From Maylandia zebra (taxonomy: Eukaryota; Chordata; Actinopteri; Cichliformes; Cichlidae): DNA of 64,000 nucleotides. Below the pieces are notes generated by a model. It was not told the origin of the DNA, searched no databases, and was given only the letters and a program-made list of their open reading frames with translations. The stretch is taken from contig NC_135167.1 of NCBI RefSeq assembly GCF_041146795.1, forward strand, positions 7,894,954 to 7,958,953, in the 5' to 3' direction. Below are positions 48,101-59,878 of this stretch, in pieces (within the stretch, counting starts at the first letter, position 1; each line of letters opens with the position of its first letter). Both the position numbers and the translations under genes were made by a program.

Positions 48101-51100
48101 GGGGATGCAGAAAAGGTCCCAAGAGGAGAAATTAACAACAGTCCTGTGTGGTACATTCCTCATCACGGGGTGTATCACCCACACAAGCCAGGAAAAATAC
48201 GGGTTGTATTCGACTGCTCAGCAAGATTTGAAGGCGTGTCACTGAATGATCACCTTCTTACCGGACCAGAATTAACGAACAGCCTGATAGGTGTTCTCTG
48301 TCGCTTTCGCAAGGGACAAGTTGCCATAATGTGCGATATCGAGCGTATGTTCCATCAGTTTCACGTCAAAGCAGAGGACCAGGACTACTTGAGATTTCTC
48401 TGGTGGGACGATGGAAACTTCCAGGCTCAACCATCAGTCTATCGCATGCGAGTGCATCTATTTGGAGCTGCCTCTTCCCCTGGTTGTGCAAACTTTGGGT
48501 TGAAACATGTTGCTGCCCAAGGACATGGTCACTACAGTGAAACGACCATTCAGTTCATTGAACGAAACTTTTACGTGGACGATGGGCTCACAAGTGTCGC
48601 AACCAAGGATGAAGCCATTAAGTTAGTAAAGGAAGCAAGGCAACTCTGCAGTGCTGGCAAACTGCGAATTCACAAATTCATTTCTAACGATCATGAGGTA
48701 CTTGCATCCATTCCAGAGAGTGAACGTGCAGATTCAGTACGAAACCGCAACTTGGTTCTTGGTGAGTCCCAAATTGAGAGAGCTCTGGGAATCAAATGGT
48801 GCATTGTTGCAGACCAGTTCCATTTCAGAGTGATTGTGGATGAACGCCCACTTTCTAGAAGAGGAGTCTTATCAACTGTGGCATCCATCTATGACCCTCT
48901 CGGCTTTGTGGCACCATTTGTTCTGGTTGGAAAGCAAATACTCCAACAGATGTGTCAAGACAAGGTTGGATGGGATGAACCACTGTCAGAAGAGCTCAAA
49001 CCACGGTGGGAGTCTTGGCTATTGGATTTAAGGAACCTGGCTGACATCAAAATTCAGCGCTGTTATCTCCCAGAAGGTTTTGAGAAGGTCGAAAGATATG
49101 AACTGCATCATTTCTCAGATGCGAGTGTTAAAGGGTACGGTGAATGTTCTTACTTGAGAGCAATCAGTGTTTCAAACCAAGTCCACTGCTCTCTAGTTAT
49201 TGGCAAAGCCAGGGTGACTCCTACAAAGGTCACCACAGTACCCAGGCTTGAGCTATCAGCAGCAGTTATTGCCGTGCGAACGAGTGACCTGCTTAAAAGG
49301 GAGTTGGAAGTTCAAGCCAAAGAATTCTTTTGGACAGATTCGAAGGTTGTTCTTGGATACATCAACAACGAGGCTAGAAGGTTTCACATATTTGTGGCAA
49401 ATCGCATTCAGCGTATCCAAGAAGGTTCCGATCCAGACCAATGGAGATATGTGACTTCTGAGAACAATCCCGCTGACCATGCATCACGGGGTCTGACAGC
49501 AAAGGGACTAATTACTTCCAGCTGGTTCACCGGTCCAGATTTTCTCTGGCAGGATAAACTTCCTGCTGATGACATTAAGGTGGGAGAGTTGGGAGCTGAA
49601 GATCCAGAACTTCGTAAGACTTTTGTCCATAAGACACTGACCACAGAAGATTCGTTGCTCAATCATTTCTCAAGATTCTCAAACTGGACAAGGCTAGTTA
49701 AAGCAATTGCACGACTCAAGCGATACGTCAAAGAGCTGAAAGGTCTGACGTACAGAACAAACGAAGTCACCAGTCTTGAGGAGAGGAAAGAGGCAGAGCT
49801 TTTCATCATAGCTACTGTCCAAAACGAACTGTTTTCTGAAGAAATCAAAGATCTGAAATCGAAGCAGACAACAACAAGAGATCGTGCAAATAGGTTGCAC
49901 AAACTGAATCCTTTTTTGGATAAAAGGGGTGTGTTAAGAGTGGGAGGTCGGCTGGAGCATGCAGATTTACACCCACACATCAAACATCCAATGATCTTGC
50001 CAAACAAAACCCACATATCAAAGTTACTGATTGAACACTTCCATCAAAGGGTTCATCACCAGGGACGTGGGATGACGATGAATGAGCTGCGATCAAATGG
50101 CATTTGGCTATTGGGATGTAGTCACGCAGTGTCTTCCTACATCTACAAGTGTGTCAAATGTAGGAAATTCAGAAGGAATGCTGAGGTACAAAGAATGGCA
50201 GATTTACCGCGTGAGAGAGTTGAAGCATCGCCCCCTTTTTCCTATTGTGGAATGGACTGTTTCGGCCCGTTTTACGTTAAGGAGGGAAGAAGGGAACTTA
50301 AACGCTATGGTCTGCTATTCACATGTCTGTGCTCTCGTGCTGTGCATATAGAGCTTCTCGACGACATGACCAGTGATGCCTTCATTAATGCTCTTCGAAC
50401 CTTTATCGCCATACGAGGAAGTGTTCGACAACTTCGGTCCGATCAGGGTACCAACTTTGTTGGAGCAAGACGGGAGTTCTTGGTATCTGTAAGGAAAATG
50501 GACCAAGAAAGCCTAAGACAACTAGGTTGTGAGTTTGTCATGAACCCGGCATCTGCCAGCCATATGGGTGGGGCCTGGGAAAGGCAGATTAGGACGATTA
50601 GAAGTGTTTTGACATCCATTCTGGATCATTCATCCAGAAGACTTGACACTTCATCCTTGCGTACCTACCTTTATGAAGTCATGGCGATCATAAATAGTAG
50701 GCCCTTAACAACTCACCTGTTGAACGATCCCACTGGTCCACAGCCTCTTACGCCGAATCACATCCTGACTATGAAGTCTTCAGTGGTTTTACCACCACCT
50801 GGTGAGTTTGTGAAGGAAGACCTTTATCTTCGCAAGAGATGGCGCAAGGTGCAATACCTGGCTAATGAATTCTGGACCAGATGGAAAGGGGAATACTTGC
50901 TGAATCTTCAGCAGAGAGGAAAATGGTACAAGGCACGGAGAAATGCTAAGATCAACGACATTGTGGTGCTGATGGACAATAGTCTACCCAGAAATGAGTG
51001 GAAGTTGGCCAAGGTAACCAAGGTGTACCCTAGTGAGGATGGAATCATTAGGAAACTCGAGCTGCTAATCAGTGATGCGACATTGGATGACCAAGGAAAA

Positions 51101-51169
51101 AGAGTTAACAAGCCAGTGTATCTTGAAAGACCTATCCACAAAACAGTTACCCTACTTGAAGCTGAATAG
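45134..51169 (+). CDS. BEL/Pao Gag-Pol polyprotein
   Basis: Single open frame of 2011 codons from the ATG at 45134 (upstream TTG at 45104 is in frame but less likely). Order: a charged coiled-coil (about residues 198-277); a DUF1759-type Gag region (about 330-480); zinc knuckles, the best being C590-x2-C-x4-H-x4-C603; a DUF1758-type aspartic protease with LLDNQSD (D704); reverse transcriptase with D1068 in CDIERMF and YVDD at 1147-1150; an RNase H-like region with FSDAS and TDSK and the Pao-specific A17 part between; then an integrase with an H2C2 zinc region (about 1633-1680) and catalytic D1708, D1770 and E1816, followed by a C-terminal DUF5641-like part. No stop or frameshift is seen. All residues expected for catalysis are present, so the copy may be competent. 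Products would act in cytoplasmic particles and the nucleus. Confidence 0.93.
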   Translation: MDQTTEYETKNGDLLEDSSATNVQQSCEEEPRRSQRPRKLTEKAQQLHDDKSKKLQHRFTTTYDKWKANAKQAKKMIKGAPSVEVVKDLMCKLSCASADVKHAYEDLRKCASPDSEIRRRADTCDAVSKIILDNATTYLQNKDNEDVQIEDLVWPESSSVFSSSASQGTSKGSQRSLSSASSSSIKSQKSSLSSIKRQEAVAELAATQAALKVLQEIECEQQELESLEEENRKKIALQEEENVARKKALEEKRRQIERLQTVKELSAAKARLQVYEQDISSDEEITELLHNHAAQQHRSPGVVRSPREHPVIHQADSITVLAEAIAESINVSRLPTPEPSIFMGDPLRYSDWKMSFQTLIGRKNIPVRERVYYLRKYVGGPAKKAIESYFLLGTDTAYNSAWDILEERFGSSFVIAKAFKDKLAAWPKIGPKDSVELRDFSDFLRGCQAAMSQIKGLEVLNDCDENQKLLTKLPDWLVASWNRKVIEIEETCNVFPTFSQFVEFITKEAKIACNPVTSLHALKFNDGEKVKITKARNIGAKVLASNSEENAERKKCTFCERCNHGIQTCWKFRERPVEERVKFVQTRKLCFGCLQPGHLSRTCKRRSLCETCKEKHPTCLHEDRERATRREKGSDEHGESVKNSKYAKSTEGTESKHTPEPSNEATSNRVVQGMDSMYSSTVVPVWLSTSSNPENEILVYALLDNQSDTTFIMQDKAEALEMKGEAVQLKLSTLSSRNTIIPSQRLVGLQVRGFYSSKKISLPVTYSREFIPANLSHIPTPRTARAWTHLEHLAEEIAPLIECDVGLLIGYNCPQALLPREVVPGKDNEPFAQRTDLGWSIVGCVSPCVDYGDAIGSSHKIVMKSVKPHLQTSKKLTNEVKYICRTQVKEFISPPDVLRMLESDFSERRVEDANLSQEDLRFLTIMEEGIKIKADGHCEMPLPFKKDRPNLPDNKTCAVHRLRCLKGRFEKNKQYQRDYTTFMSEIITNGDAEKVPRGEINNSPVWYIPHHGVYHPHKPGKIRVVFDCSARFEGVSLNDHLLTGPELTNSLIGVLCRFRKGQVAIMCDIERMFHQFHVKAEDQDYLRFLWWDDGNFQAQPSVYRMRVHLFGAASSPGCANFGLKHVAAQGHGHYSETTIQFIERNFYVDDGLTSVATKDEAIKLVKEARQLCSAGKLRIHKFISNDHEVLASIPESERADSVRNRNLVLGESQIERALGIKWCIVADQFHFRVIVDERPLSRRGVLSTVASIYDPLGFVAPFVLVGKQILQQMCQDKVGWDEPLSEELKPRWESWLLDLRNLADIKIQRCYLPEGFEKVERYELHHFSDASVKGYGECSYLRAISVSNQVHCSLVIGKARVTPTKVTTVPRLELSAAVIAVRTSDLLKRELEVQAKEFFWTDSKVVLGYINNEARRFHIFVANRIQRIQEGSDPDQWRYVTSENNPADHASRGLTAKGLITSSWFTGPDFLWQDKLPADDIKVGELGAEDPELRKTFVHKTLTTEDSLLNHFSRFSNWTRLVKAIARLKRYVKELKGLTYRTNEVTSLEERKEAELFIIATVQNELFSEEIKDLKSKQTTTRDRANRLHKLNPFLDKRGVLRVGGRLEHADLHPHIKHPMILPNKTHISKLLIEHFHQRVHHQGRGMTMNELRSNGIWLLGCSHAVSSYIYKCVKCRKFRRNAEVQRMADLPRERVEASPPFSYCGMDCFGPFYVKEGRRELKRYGLLFTCLCSRAVHIELLDDMTSDAFINALRTFIAIRGSVRQLRSDQGTNFVGARREFLVSVRKMDQESLRQLGCEFVMNPASASHMGGAWERQIRTIRSVLTSILDHSSRRLDTSSLRTYLYEVMAIINSRPLTTHLLNDPTGPQPLTPNHILTMKSSVVLPPPGEFVKEDLYLRKRWRKVQYLANEFWTRWKGEYLLNLQQRGKWYKARRNAKINDIVVLMDNSLPRNEWKLAKVTKVYPSEDGIIRKLELLISDATLDDQGKRVNKPVYLERPIHKTVTLLEAE

Positions 51170-51269
51170 TTCAGAATTCTTGTCTCTGTGATCTATGTGA
51201 CTAAGGGACTGTATACACTTGCCTTTACAACGAGGTTCAGTTGAAAAATCATTAATGATTTGGTGGGAG

Positions 51270-51945
51270 TGTGGCTGCCGTCAGCAGCAGTTATGCAATT
51301 TGAGACAATTTTATGGTTCAAGTTACAATGAATAAGTGAAATACTTTATTGTTAATATATGTGTGTGATGTAATGTATGTTGTTGGCTGGAAATACATTT
51401 ACAAGGGTTACAGAATGTTTCCGGGGTGGAACCAATGTTTAGTCTGTTGTTTGGGGTGACAATATTTTCAGTTACACGCCACACTCGGTAGAGCGCAGCA
51501 TGCTTTTCGTCTCTCTCTGGTGGTGGTAGAAACATGTAGACGTATGCAACGGAGTGTTCGACTATGGGAAAGAGTGACACTACAAGAAGCGTTTCATTTA
51601 ACCCCTGCAAGTTAATGCGGCCAATGAGGTATGCAATTTGTATATGTTGTGATAGAAAATAAGATGTTTGTTTGTGATAGAGCGAGCGAGTTTATGGTAA
51701 CCACGTGTATATGTTAGCATTTTGTGAAGGTAAATTGTAAGCATTTGTGTTGTTTAATGATGTACCTTATTGTTTATTCTCTATGAGAACAATGTACGGC
51801 GGAAATTGATTATTTTATGTTGTTGTACAGTTCTCACGGCATCGTTACGGCATCTCTGGTGGCATCGTTGGTGGCGCCCGTGTGCAATAAATGCCAGTAA
51901 ATCAAGAACGCCTTGTGTTCGTTTTTCAACTTGGAGGGAGTTACA
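51270..51945 (+). repeat. BEL/Pao 3' LTR
   Basis: Same sequence as the 5' LTR as far as I can read; AATAAA at 51886-51891. It ends 156 bp before the stop codon of gene C, so antisense to that gene's likely 3' UTR. Confidence 0.9.
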
Positions 51946-52101
51946 CTCCTTATGTCCATTGTTGTGTACATCAGTACATAACTGAAACCGATTTAGTTTG
52001 TTTAGCCGTGGAGAGTAACAACTGAAAATATGACTTATGGTCCTTCATTTGCAAATTTAAGATTTTATAATATATAACAATATAATACATCAACTCTGGG
52101 T

Positions 52102-55100
52102 TTAACATGAGAAACTCTGAATCAGAACCACACTTAGACAACACCAGATGATTGGGTTTAACTGTTGGCCCACTGCCTTGCTCTCCAGTTGTTCCTGGAG
52201 CCGTAGTTGGTACTGTGCCAAGACTTTCCTGTAACCCATTTCCTCTGATACACAGGTGTGGGTTCCTTCCTCCTCAGGTCCCATGCTGTTGATCAAATAA
52301 AGGCACTGATCTGCCTTCCAGATGCAAGATGAGGAGTTTTGAAGGTGCTGCCAACTGTACTGAGCATGACGAGATGACATTGAGCACTGCAGAAAATGCT
52401 TTGCATGAAGTCTGACTTCATTCTTTTCTGGATTTGGAATGGGACTTGTAAATTCTGTGGAAAGAACACAAGAATGTCCCTTTAGCTTGTTTTTCTCCTT
52501 ATTTCTAGTCACAAGTGGAATGTAAGATCCTCAGAAAAATGACTGGACCTGCTTTTAGGAGGCAATGGGCACGCTATCAGATTTTGTAGACCTAAAAAAG
52601 AAATTGCTCAAATGTGTAATGAAAACATTTTGGTTTTCAGTTTGGAATAAAATGGGGGACTGCAGAACCAGAAATATTTTAGCATCTAAGTAAAATATGC
52701 CTTTTAGCTGTTGATAAAATATTAACATGAAAAGAAAAACATTTTACCAGAGAGTAGGCATGGCACTGATAAAACTGAGGTAGAGGTTTATGGCATACAG
52801 AGACAGATATTAAATAATTCTCAGAAGACTCAAATCTTGCTTTCAAGTAGATAGCTTGGGGTACTGTAGAGATTTTGCAGTTTTCATCAATTTGCTGGAG
52901 CTTTCAGGTGTTCGATTACTTGTGCATGCGCCTGAATTTAAATACCTTGTGTAGTGTCGTCTCCACAGATGCCAAGGTTCCCAGTTGCTGCATCGTGCCA
53001 CCTCCCACTATAAAGGACGATGCATGTTTAAATAAGGCAATATGCAACCATGATCCTTAACATGGATTTAAGAAATAAACAAATTATTGAAACTCAAAAA
53101 CTCTATCCCATTAATTTAAAAATTAAATGATCTTTATAAAGTATCTTGACAACACACCTTCAATGAAAAGCTATTGAACATGAAAATAAAAATAAAGAAA
53201 TAAAACAAACTCGCACAGTACCAAACTTTTAGATACTGCAACCAATTTAGAATCACAAATTAACTTAACATGCACCTAACACTGTGAACTGCTGGGAAGA
53301 AGCTGGACTATGTAGAGAGAACCAATGCAGGCAGCGGGACAACATGCATTGGATTCAAACCCAGGACCATTATGCTGTAAGACAACAGTGCTAACCACTG
53401 CAACACTGTATCGTCAAAAAGATGATGGAAAAAAGGATGTGCATGGTAGCACTCTACTTTCTTCTTAATGTATAGTTTATTAGTTACATGTTATTATTAA
53501 TACTAATTCAAATAGACATTTCTGCCAGTGATTTCAAGTTATTTTGGCTGTTAATCATCATCAGCAGTAAGCAGCAAAAAAACGTATCGAGAAAGAGAGA
53601 AAATATAGGTGATAACTAGTGAAATATGAATATAAATGTGAACAATAAGTAATGTAGTAGTTCATCAAACTAATCACTATCACAATTCACATGTTGGTCA
53701 TTATGTTAAGTTAAATCTGACCAACGCTTCAGAGGCAGTAGTAAATCTTGTGAATTATAGCGTAAGCTCTTCAATATCAGTCCTTTGGCTGGAGGACCTA
53801 AGAAATTGGCAATTTAATATTTCAGTTGATGTATAAGGAATGAATAGCATTTAATACAACTGTTAGACCTTGAATGTGGTGAGGGACAATAACTATACAT
53901 AGCTTGGGTTTGTTTACAATTAGATAAAGCTTAAGGGTGTGTCGTTTAATTGTTGGGTCAACAGTTATTGTTCACAGGTCACAGGTCTGCAGGTACATAA
54001 AGTCTTACTTTGCATCAGGGGTGCAGTGGGTGCCATCCCAGCCACAGTAGGGATCTCTGGATAGCATACAGTCCTGGCAGGTGTCTCCATACTGGGAACA
54101 GTTTGCTACATCAAGTTGGACCAGTTCACTTGCAATATTCACATACAGCTTTTTCTGCAATGATTAAAAAATGTTTTCTTATTGTTAAAGGCCTACTAGT
54201 AAAAATGGAAAAAAAAAAGAAAAAAAGAAAAGAAGCTAATATAAGCATGTAACTTACATATAAAGATGTAAGTAAAATGCTTGTCTTTATGATGTTCATA
54301 ATTTTCCTTTAGTTGACTAAAACAATTATTTCCAATCAGTAAAGCATCAACAATTTCACCTTCATGGTTGGTGGGGACAAAAGTTTTGTAGGCATCATTG
54401 TTACTCACAGAAGATTGGTGAAGGATGAGGCGGAGGATGCGAGCGTGGCTGAACGGTCGATACTCAGCGATGACAAAGGTGCGACTTTCATTGTGCAGCA
54501 CTTTATGAATCCCTCCATTGTCTATGGAAAACCACAAAAAAGAGGAGGAATGATACTAAATATGATGACTTTTCAAAAACACACTACCTGTTGTTTTTCT
54601 GGTCATATATTAGTACAGAGTACTTAAATACTACCTTCTGTTACAGAAACACATTAAAACATTAAAGTACATTCTTCGTAACATTTAGTGTGTCCTACTT
54701 CAAATTATTTTTTTTACTTACTTAAAGATAAGAAGATGACGTTCTGATTTCTACTTCTGCTGTTTGGTTTACTGTCAACATGGATGTGGGTATACTTGTG
54801 ATGATTAAAGAGAAGAAGGCCAGAGGTACCCACAGGAAGAACCAACTGCTCCATCTCCGAAGTCTTGAAAATCTTCTTCAGGGTGTCCACTGGAAGCTTG
54901 GTGGTATCATCAACGCACTGAAGAAATGAAGTGCTTAACTTAGACTGGCTGAACACCAGATGACTGGTCAATAAGCCTGAAAACCTGTCTCTGGTTTGCT
55001 TTTTAAGTTTCTAAGATGACTGTTTAAAAAAAACAAAAAAACATTTAAAACCTTCTAATTTAGTCTTTTAATGAGTCCAGTGTTTATCTTAAGCTGTCTT

Positions 55101-58100
55101 AAGCTGAAAGAAAATATTTAAAAGCCTGAGCAATTTTTTACTCTGACTACACTTAACCACTTGTTTTAAATTATAATAAAGGGCTATTCTATTCTTGTCT
55201 ATATACTCCCTCCAAAAAAGGTTGGAATGTTTTTGTGATGGCACCAGTTATTACATTTTATCAATTATCAATATTCAATACCGTCCTTGATCTGTCCATT
55301 TGGTCTTTTGTGTAGCCTTTGAATGGGGAGTTTTTGAAGATGTTACTGATGTTTCCTATTGTGTAGATGCAGACAGCACTCATTCCCCTGCAGGGAGACA
55401 AATTTAGCCTGAGACATTTGCAGCAATATTGCTATTATTTGCAGTTAGTGGCAGCATTAAAAAAAAAAAATAAATCAAAAAATACATAATATGAGTGAAA
55501 AAGAACAAATACACACACAAGATAAAGATAGTTGCACTCTGGTCTGAGGCATTTGGAGGCAGTACAAGTTATTTAAGAGTTATACCGTTTGTTTCTAAAA
55601 AGTCCGTAGATCTTAGTATCCTGCCACCGATCTGATTGCACAGTGGCCACATCTACCAGTTCAGAGAAACGCTGCTTTCTCTCAGGGTCTCCACAGAAGA
55701 GCCTGGCATTCATCTGGGATGTCCAGGTAAACTGCATGTTGTTCTTAGGACCACCAACATCTGTCTAGAAGAAACACAACTTATTAATAATTGGAAGAAT
55801 ATTTATGCAAATATAAATCTTGTTTTGTAAAGTGGTTATGTGGTTACTGATGCTGTTCATTTTTTTCTGTTTTGGAAAAATGTAGGCATTACCTATTTAA
55901 TTCAAACTTCCCCATTCATTCTGCTCTTACCATGCAAACCTGGGTCACAAAAGGGAGCCACATTTCACTGAACAGTCCAGTGTCTTCACTTTTCTCCTTA
56001 TAGAAGCCATAAAGTCTGTTCTGGGAGGGATCCTCTTCACGTTTGCTGAGCACCAATCCTACATAATGCTGCTCTAAACATTGAAAGAGAAATATTTATT
56101 TGAATCCAAACATTTATAGTGATGTGATTTCACTAAATAAGGTCTCTGTGGCTCTAACTTTATGAAAATACCTTTATCGTGGTTCTTTGGCCCCACTCTT
56201 GCTTTACCAAATTTGTGAATGCCAACAGATTCAACAGATCCACCAGATCCAGAGCGTGTTATGTAGAGATCTGTACTTTGTTCAGATTCTGGAACAAACA
56301 GTGGCAAATTGACGTTTTATAGGGATGTACAAACAGGGAGAAACTAGTTCAATATTATAGTAATAGGGAGAAGAAGCAACCTTTAAAAGGGACTGATTTA
56401 AATAAAAGATGTTAGTAGTTTTGACAAAAGTACAGACTTTCTGTAAACACACAAGAAGGATTAAAATTACAGACTCATAGAAAAAGGTGAATGAGGAAGG
56501 AGGGATTCATCAGCAGATTTATTCAAAAGCATCTTGTGTGTAAAAAACTCACCTGCAAGGGCCGACAGGTCACCTTCCTTTATGTTAAATGAGCTTATAT
56601 GTTTTATTAAACTCTCCTTGCATATCGGTGACTGCTCTGCCAAATTCTATTAAAGAAAGAACAGTTTATCTTAATGTTTCCCAACTAATGTACATCACAG
56701 ATAGCACGCATATATATATACCCAACACCCTGTACCTGTGATGTATTTGCTTTCTTTTCAGAAGAAGGTTGTTTCAATTAAACCAAAGTAGAAGTAACTT
56801 ATCAACCCTGAGCAGAAACACCACAACTACCATTTCCCAGTATTATATCAGTCCTCTGTCACAGTACTCTGTCCTACCGAGTTACAGCAAACTGTTTCAT
56901 CGTCAGTGGTTCCACACACAAACAACTGGTTAGCATCTTTCTTCGGGTGGACCAAAGTGATGTTATAGCTGCAATCCTAAATGACAAGATGAAAATTGTT
57001 TGTTAGATTTCTTGAGTGGTCAAAAAATACAATTTGACAAACTACTTCTTTTTATTTTTTTGTTTATCTGTTCACTGCTTACCTCACTGTTGCAATTCTC
57101 CAACCGCATAAGTCTTTGATTCTGTGGAAATACATAATGCAGGACTATTACTTTTCCATGATATTAATATGAAGATACATTTATTTCAGAGCATTCAGTA
57201 CAGTAATTTACTGTGATTATACAGCTATGTTCTACCTTGTTCTGGTTTTGAAAGTTGTAGGTATTCAGGTATGTTTTTCCAACAGCTAAGGCAGTGTCCG
57301 GCTGCTCTTCTAGAAGAATCTGTACTGGTGGATCTTGGGGAAGACTGAACCGTTTCATTGCAGTTTCTAAAACAAATTTTTATTTTTATTTATAATATGT
57401 GTGTGTGCGCAATATATATTGAAACTGGACAACGTGCTCAGATGCTCAGAGATTTCTGGAAACCAAAATAAATTTGGTTTTGGTTTAAGAACCAACTTTA
57501 AACCAGTTCATCATATGTGCAGTCAGGAAGTCCTAATGAGAAACATGCTCTTCAGACAAAGTCCTCCTGAGGTCATGTAGAGGGATATAAAATATCATTT
57601 TAACAGTGGTTTTTTCTTAGCAAATACTTTGGACAGATGAACAAATGAAGCAACATTGTGTAGCACAATATCTCATTTTAATTCATAACATTAACATTAC
57701 CATTGTCACCACTTTCGATCACGTTACTCACACTTAATGGATTAAATGATATCGACTCTATCTTCATGTGTTTGCATTTCATTTACACCTTTTTTCCTGC
57801 AGAGCTGTCTTTTAACTATTTAAAGAAACACAACATCACTGCCACCACAACAAACAAAAGTTGAAGCCAGTATGTTAAATCAACATCGCAGTCTAAATCT
57901 AGATTCATTAGCTTTCATTTAATCAATCTTGAAAATTAGTGGTCATTTTTTGACCACTTTTGAAAAACCACTTACATCACAACTAAAAATCAACGGTGCT
58001 CTAATAATATTTTAGCTTACACTAAACACAGCAACTTATTAACAACTAACATCGCTGAGTCGACCATTCAGCCACAAACTAACAACTTACATATCACTGT

Positions 58101-58851
58101 ATTTCTTTATCTAAAGCAGTGGCGTTCCTTCGAAAATCAAAGTAAGTAGTTCTTGTAAAGTGAAATCTACACTTCAATTAAACCAAAGTCAAAGCGTGTC
58201 TCTCTGTACCTCAATAGGCATTCTGTCTAGTTGGCTGCTTGCACAATCCCTTCAAATACTGACATCTTGTGGCCACAGTTGGCGATTGTCTCTAGAAGAA
58301 GGCTTGACTTTTCATTTAAAAGCCACAAATCTAGAGTTTTGAAATTATGCTACATAAATAGTTTTATTTAACATTAGGCACTGAAATAAATTAAAATGTT
58401 TTTTTTTTATTTTTTAATTGAATTTAATTTCTGATGAATTCACTTATTGAACGATGTCCTACAGAAGAGGATTAGGGCCACTGGAAAAAAAAAAGTGGAC
58501 ATGTCTTTTTTTTTTCTTCTTTTCCAGAATTCTGACAAAAATGTCAGAATCCTGAGATCAAAGTCAGAATTTTGATTAAAAAAAAGTCAAAATTGTTTTA
58601 TATTTTTATTTGTTCCCATGAACAAAAATTATAGTGCACACATTCTTTCTATACTTTAAAATTAAGATTTTCCCTTTCTTTTGTGTTTCTGGGTTTATAA
58701 CTTTATCCTGACATTTAAAGTATTGATGTAGAACTGAAGAAAACAAATATTACCTACCTTTTTCTGTGAATATTATCCTTGGTGAAGACGCAAAGTTTGC
58801 CTCAATCCGACTACAGAGGAGTAAAAATAATAAATATGCCGCTAGGCTCAT
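52102..58851 (-). CDS. Semaphorin-7A-like gene C (14 exons)
   Basis: Third tandem copy and the most compact (6.75 kb). Coding exons, 5' to 3': 58758-58851, 57236-57366, 57083-57121, 56878-56976, 56553-56646, 56172-56288, 55931-56073, 55586-55764, 55282-55387, 54722-54917, 54409-54521, 54009-54154, 52946-53007, 52102-52454; total 1872 nt, 623 aa. I chose the ATG at 58849-58851 because it opens a signal peptide (SLAAYLLFLLLCSRIEA); an upstream in-frame ATG would add 53 residues lacking a leader. The PSI exon covers 438-486. Exon 14 (507-623) has SSRHAQYSWQHLQNSS and ends VVLIQSFSC, so the GPI-type tail finishes in a cysteine. The BEL element sits just past its 3' end. Its 5' end faces the right-hand gene. 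Confidence 0.85.
53285..53410. repeat. V-SINE-type tail remnant
   Basis: In intron 12 of gene C. Contains 'gattcaaacccaggacc' and 'gctaaccactgcaacactgt', phrases from a common fish retroposon tail. Short and diverged. Confidence 0.5.
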
Positions 58852-59878
58852 CTTTGGGACCGTCAAGCACGGTTGTCTAAAGATTTGAATACGATTTTGT
58901 GAAGAAAAACAACAACACACAAAAATACACGTTCGGATTGCCCAAAAAGTCCTATTTTTTTTTCTTCTTGTTAATAGCCAGGGGCCTACGCTGGGGCAAG
59001 AGGGGGGCAACGCCCCTTAAATCAAACTTTTAGAAGCTGAGAAAGAAAATAATAGATTACCCACAAACTGAATATGGACAAGATTTAGCAGATGAAAAAT
59101 CCACTGGAAAAGGCACAGATGAGATGATAGCTTTCACCTCTTGTTCGTTCTTTCCACTCCGTGGTCTGTTTGTGCTCTGTTCTGCGTAGGCTTAAACAGC
59201 ACTCGGCAGAGATCTCTCCCCCTGGGCAAACATCCAGTCACGTATGCAAATGGCCCAGTGTCAGGCAGGGCAGAGCAAAAGGAAATAGCAAGTCTCTGTC
59301 GTCAAAATAATAGCGACTCGTGAGATAATTAACAAGTAAAAAACAAACAAACAAAAAAAGGTCTATATTTCTACAATCAATGGGGTACTAGTCCATTGTT
59401 CTTCTCACACTTTCAGTCTGGCAGAGAAGTTTTTTCTTCTCGATCCAAAAAGCACCACTGTGAGCCTGTCTGCTGAGCCGACTCGACTGGAGGACGTGTT
59501 TGTCAGACCCCGACACAAAGCCCCGCTTCAGCTTTCAACTCTGAGCAAACTTTAAACACACTTAAAATTTCTTCTGAAATTTTTGCTTTCTAGTTTCATT
59601 ATATACTTTAGCTCAGGAAGCAAAAAAACAAACAAAAACATTTATATGTATACATGTATTTAATTGATGTATCACAAATATATTACTTTTACCAGTCAAT
59701 GGGAGGAAGGTAATTTAGAACCTGTGGAGCAGTGAGGAGGGAGAATAATGGAATAGAGTCATGGTTTTAAATGGTAAATATGAAATTATGTTTCCTGTCT
59801 GTTACACAAGCAAAGCTGTCAGCTGGCTTGCACACCAGGATAATGCAATGTAGTGATAATTGGAAACTCCTATTGCAG
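58852..59878. other. Intergenic region between divergent genes
   Basis: Separates the start of gene C from the first recognisable exon of the right-hand gene. It should hold both promoters. I see no clear TATA or exon; the first exon(s) of the right-hand gene may lie here. Confidence 0.5.

Larger units (their letters stand above)
43812..51945 (+). mobile_element. Full-length BEL/Pao LTR retrotransposon, 8134 bp
   Basis: Two 676-bp LTRs (43812-44487 and 51270-51945) that I read as the same sequence, TG...CA, enclose a 6-kb ORF. The 5-bp duplication CTCCT flanks the element (43807-43811 and 51946-51950), the usual BEL/Pao length. A purine-rich tract TGGTGGGAG precedes the 3' LTR (51261-51269). 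I could not name the tRNA primer site at 44488. No env ORF is present. Confidence 0.95.

Noticed and set aside
58852..59010. Upstream ATG of gene C giving a longer N terminus
   Set aside because: The added residues lack a signal peptide and are not present in copies A and B.
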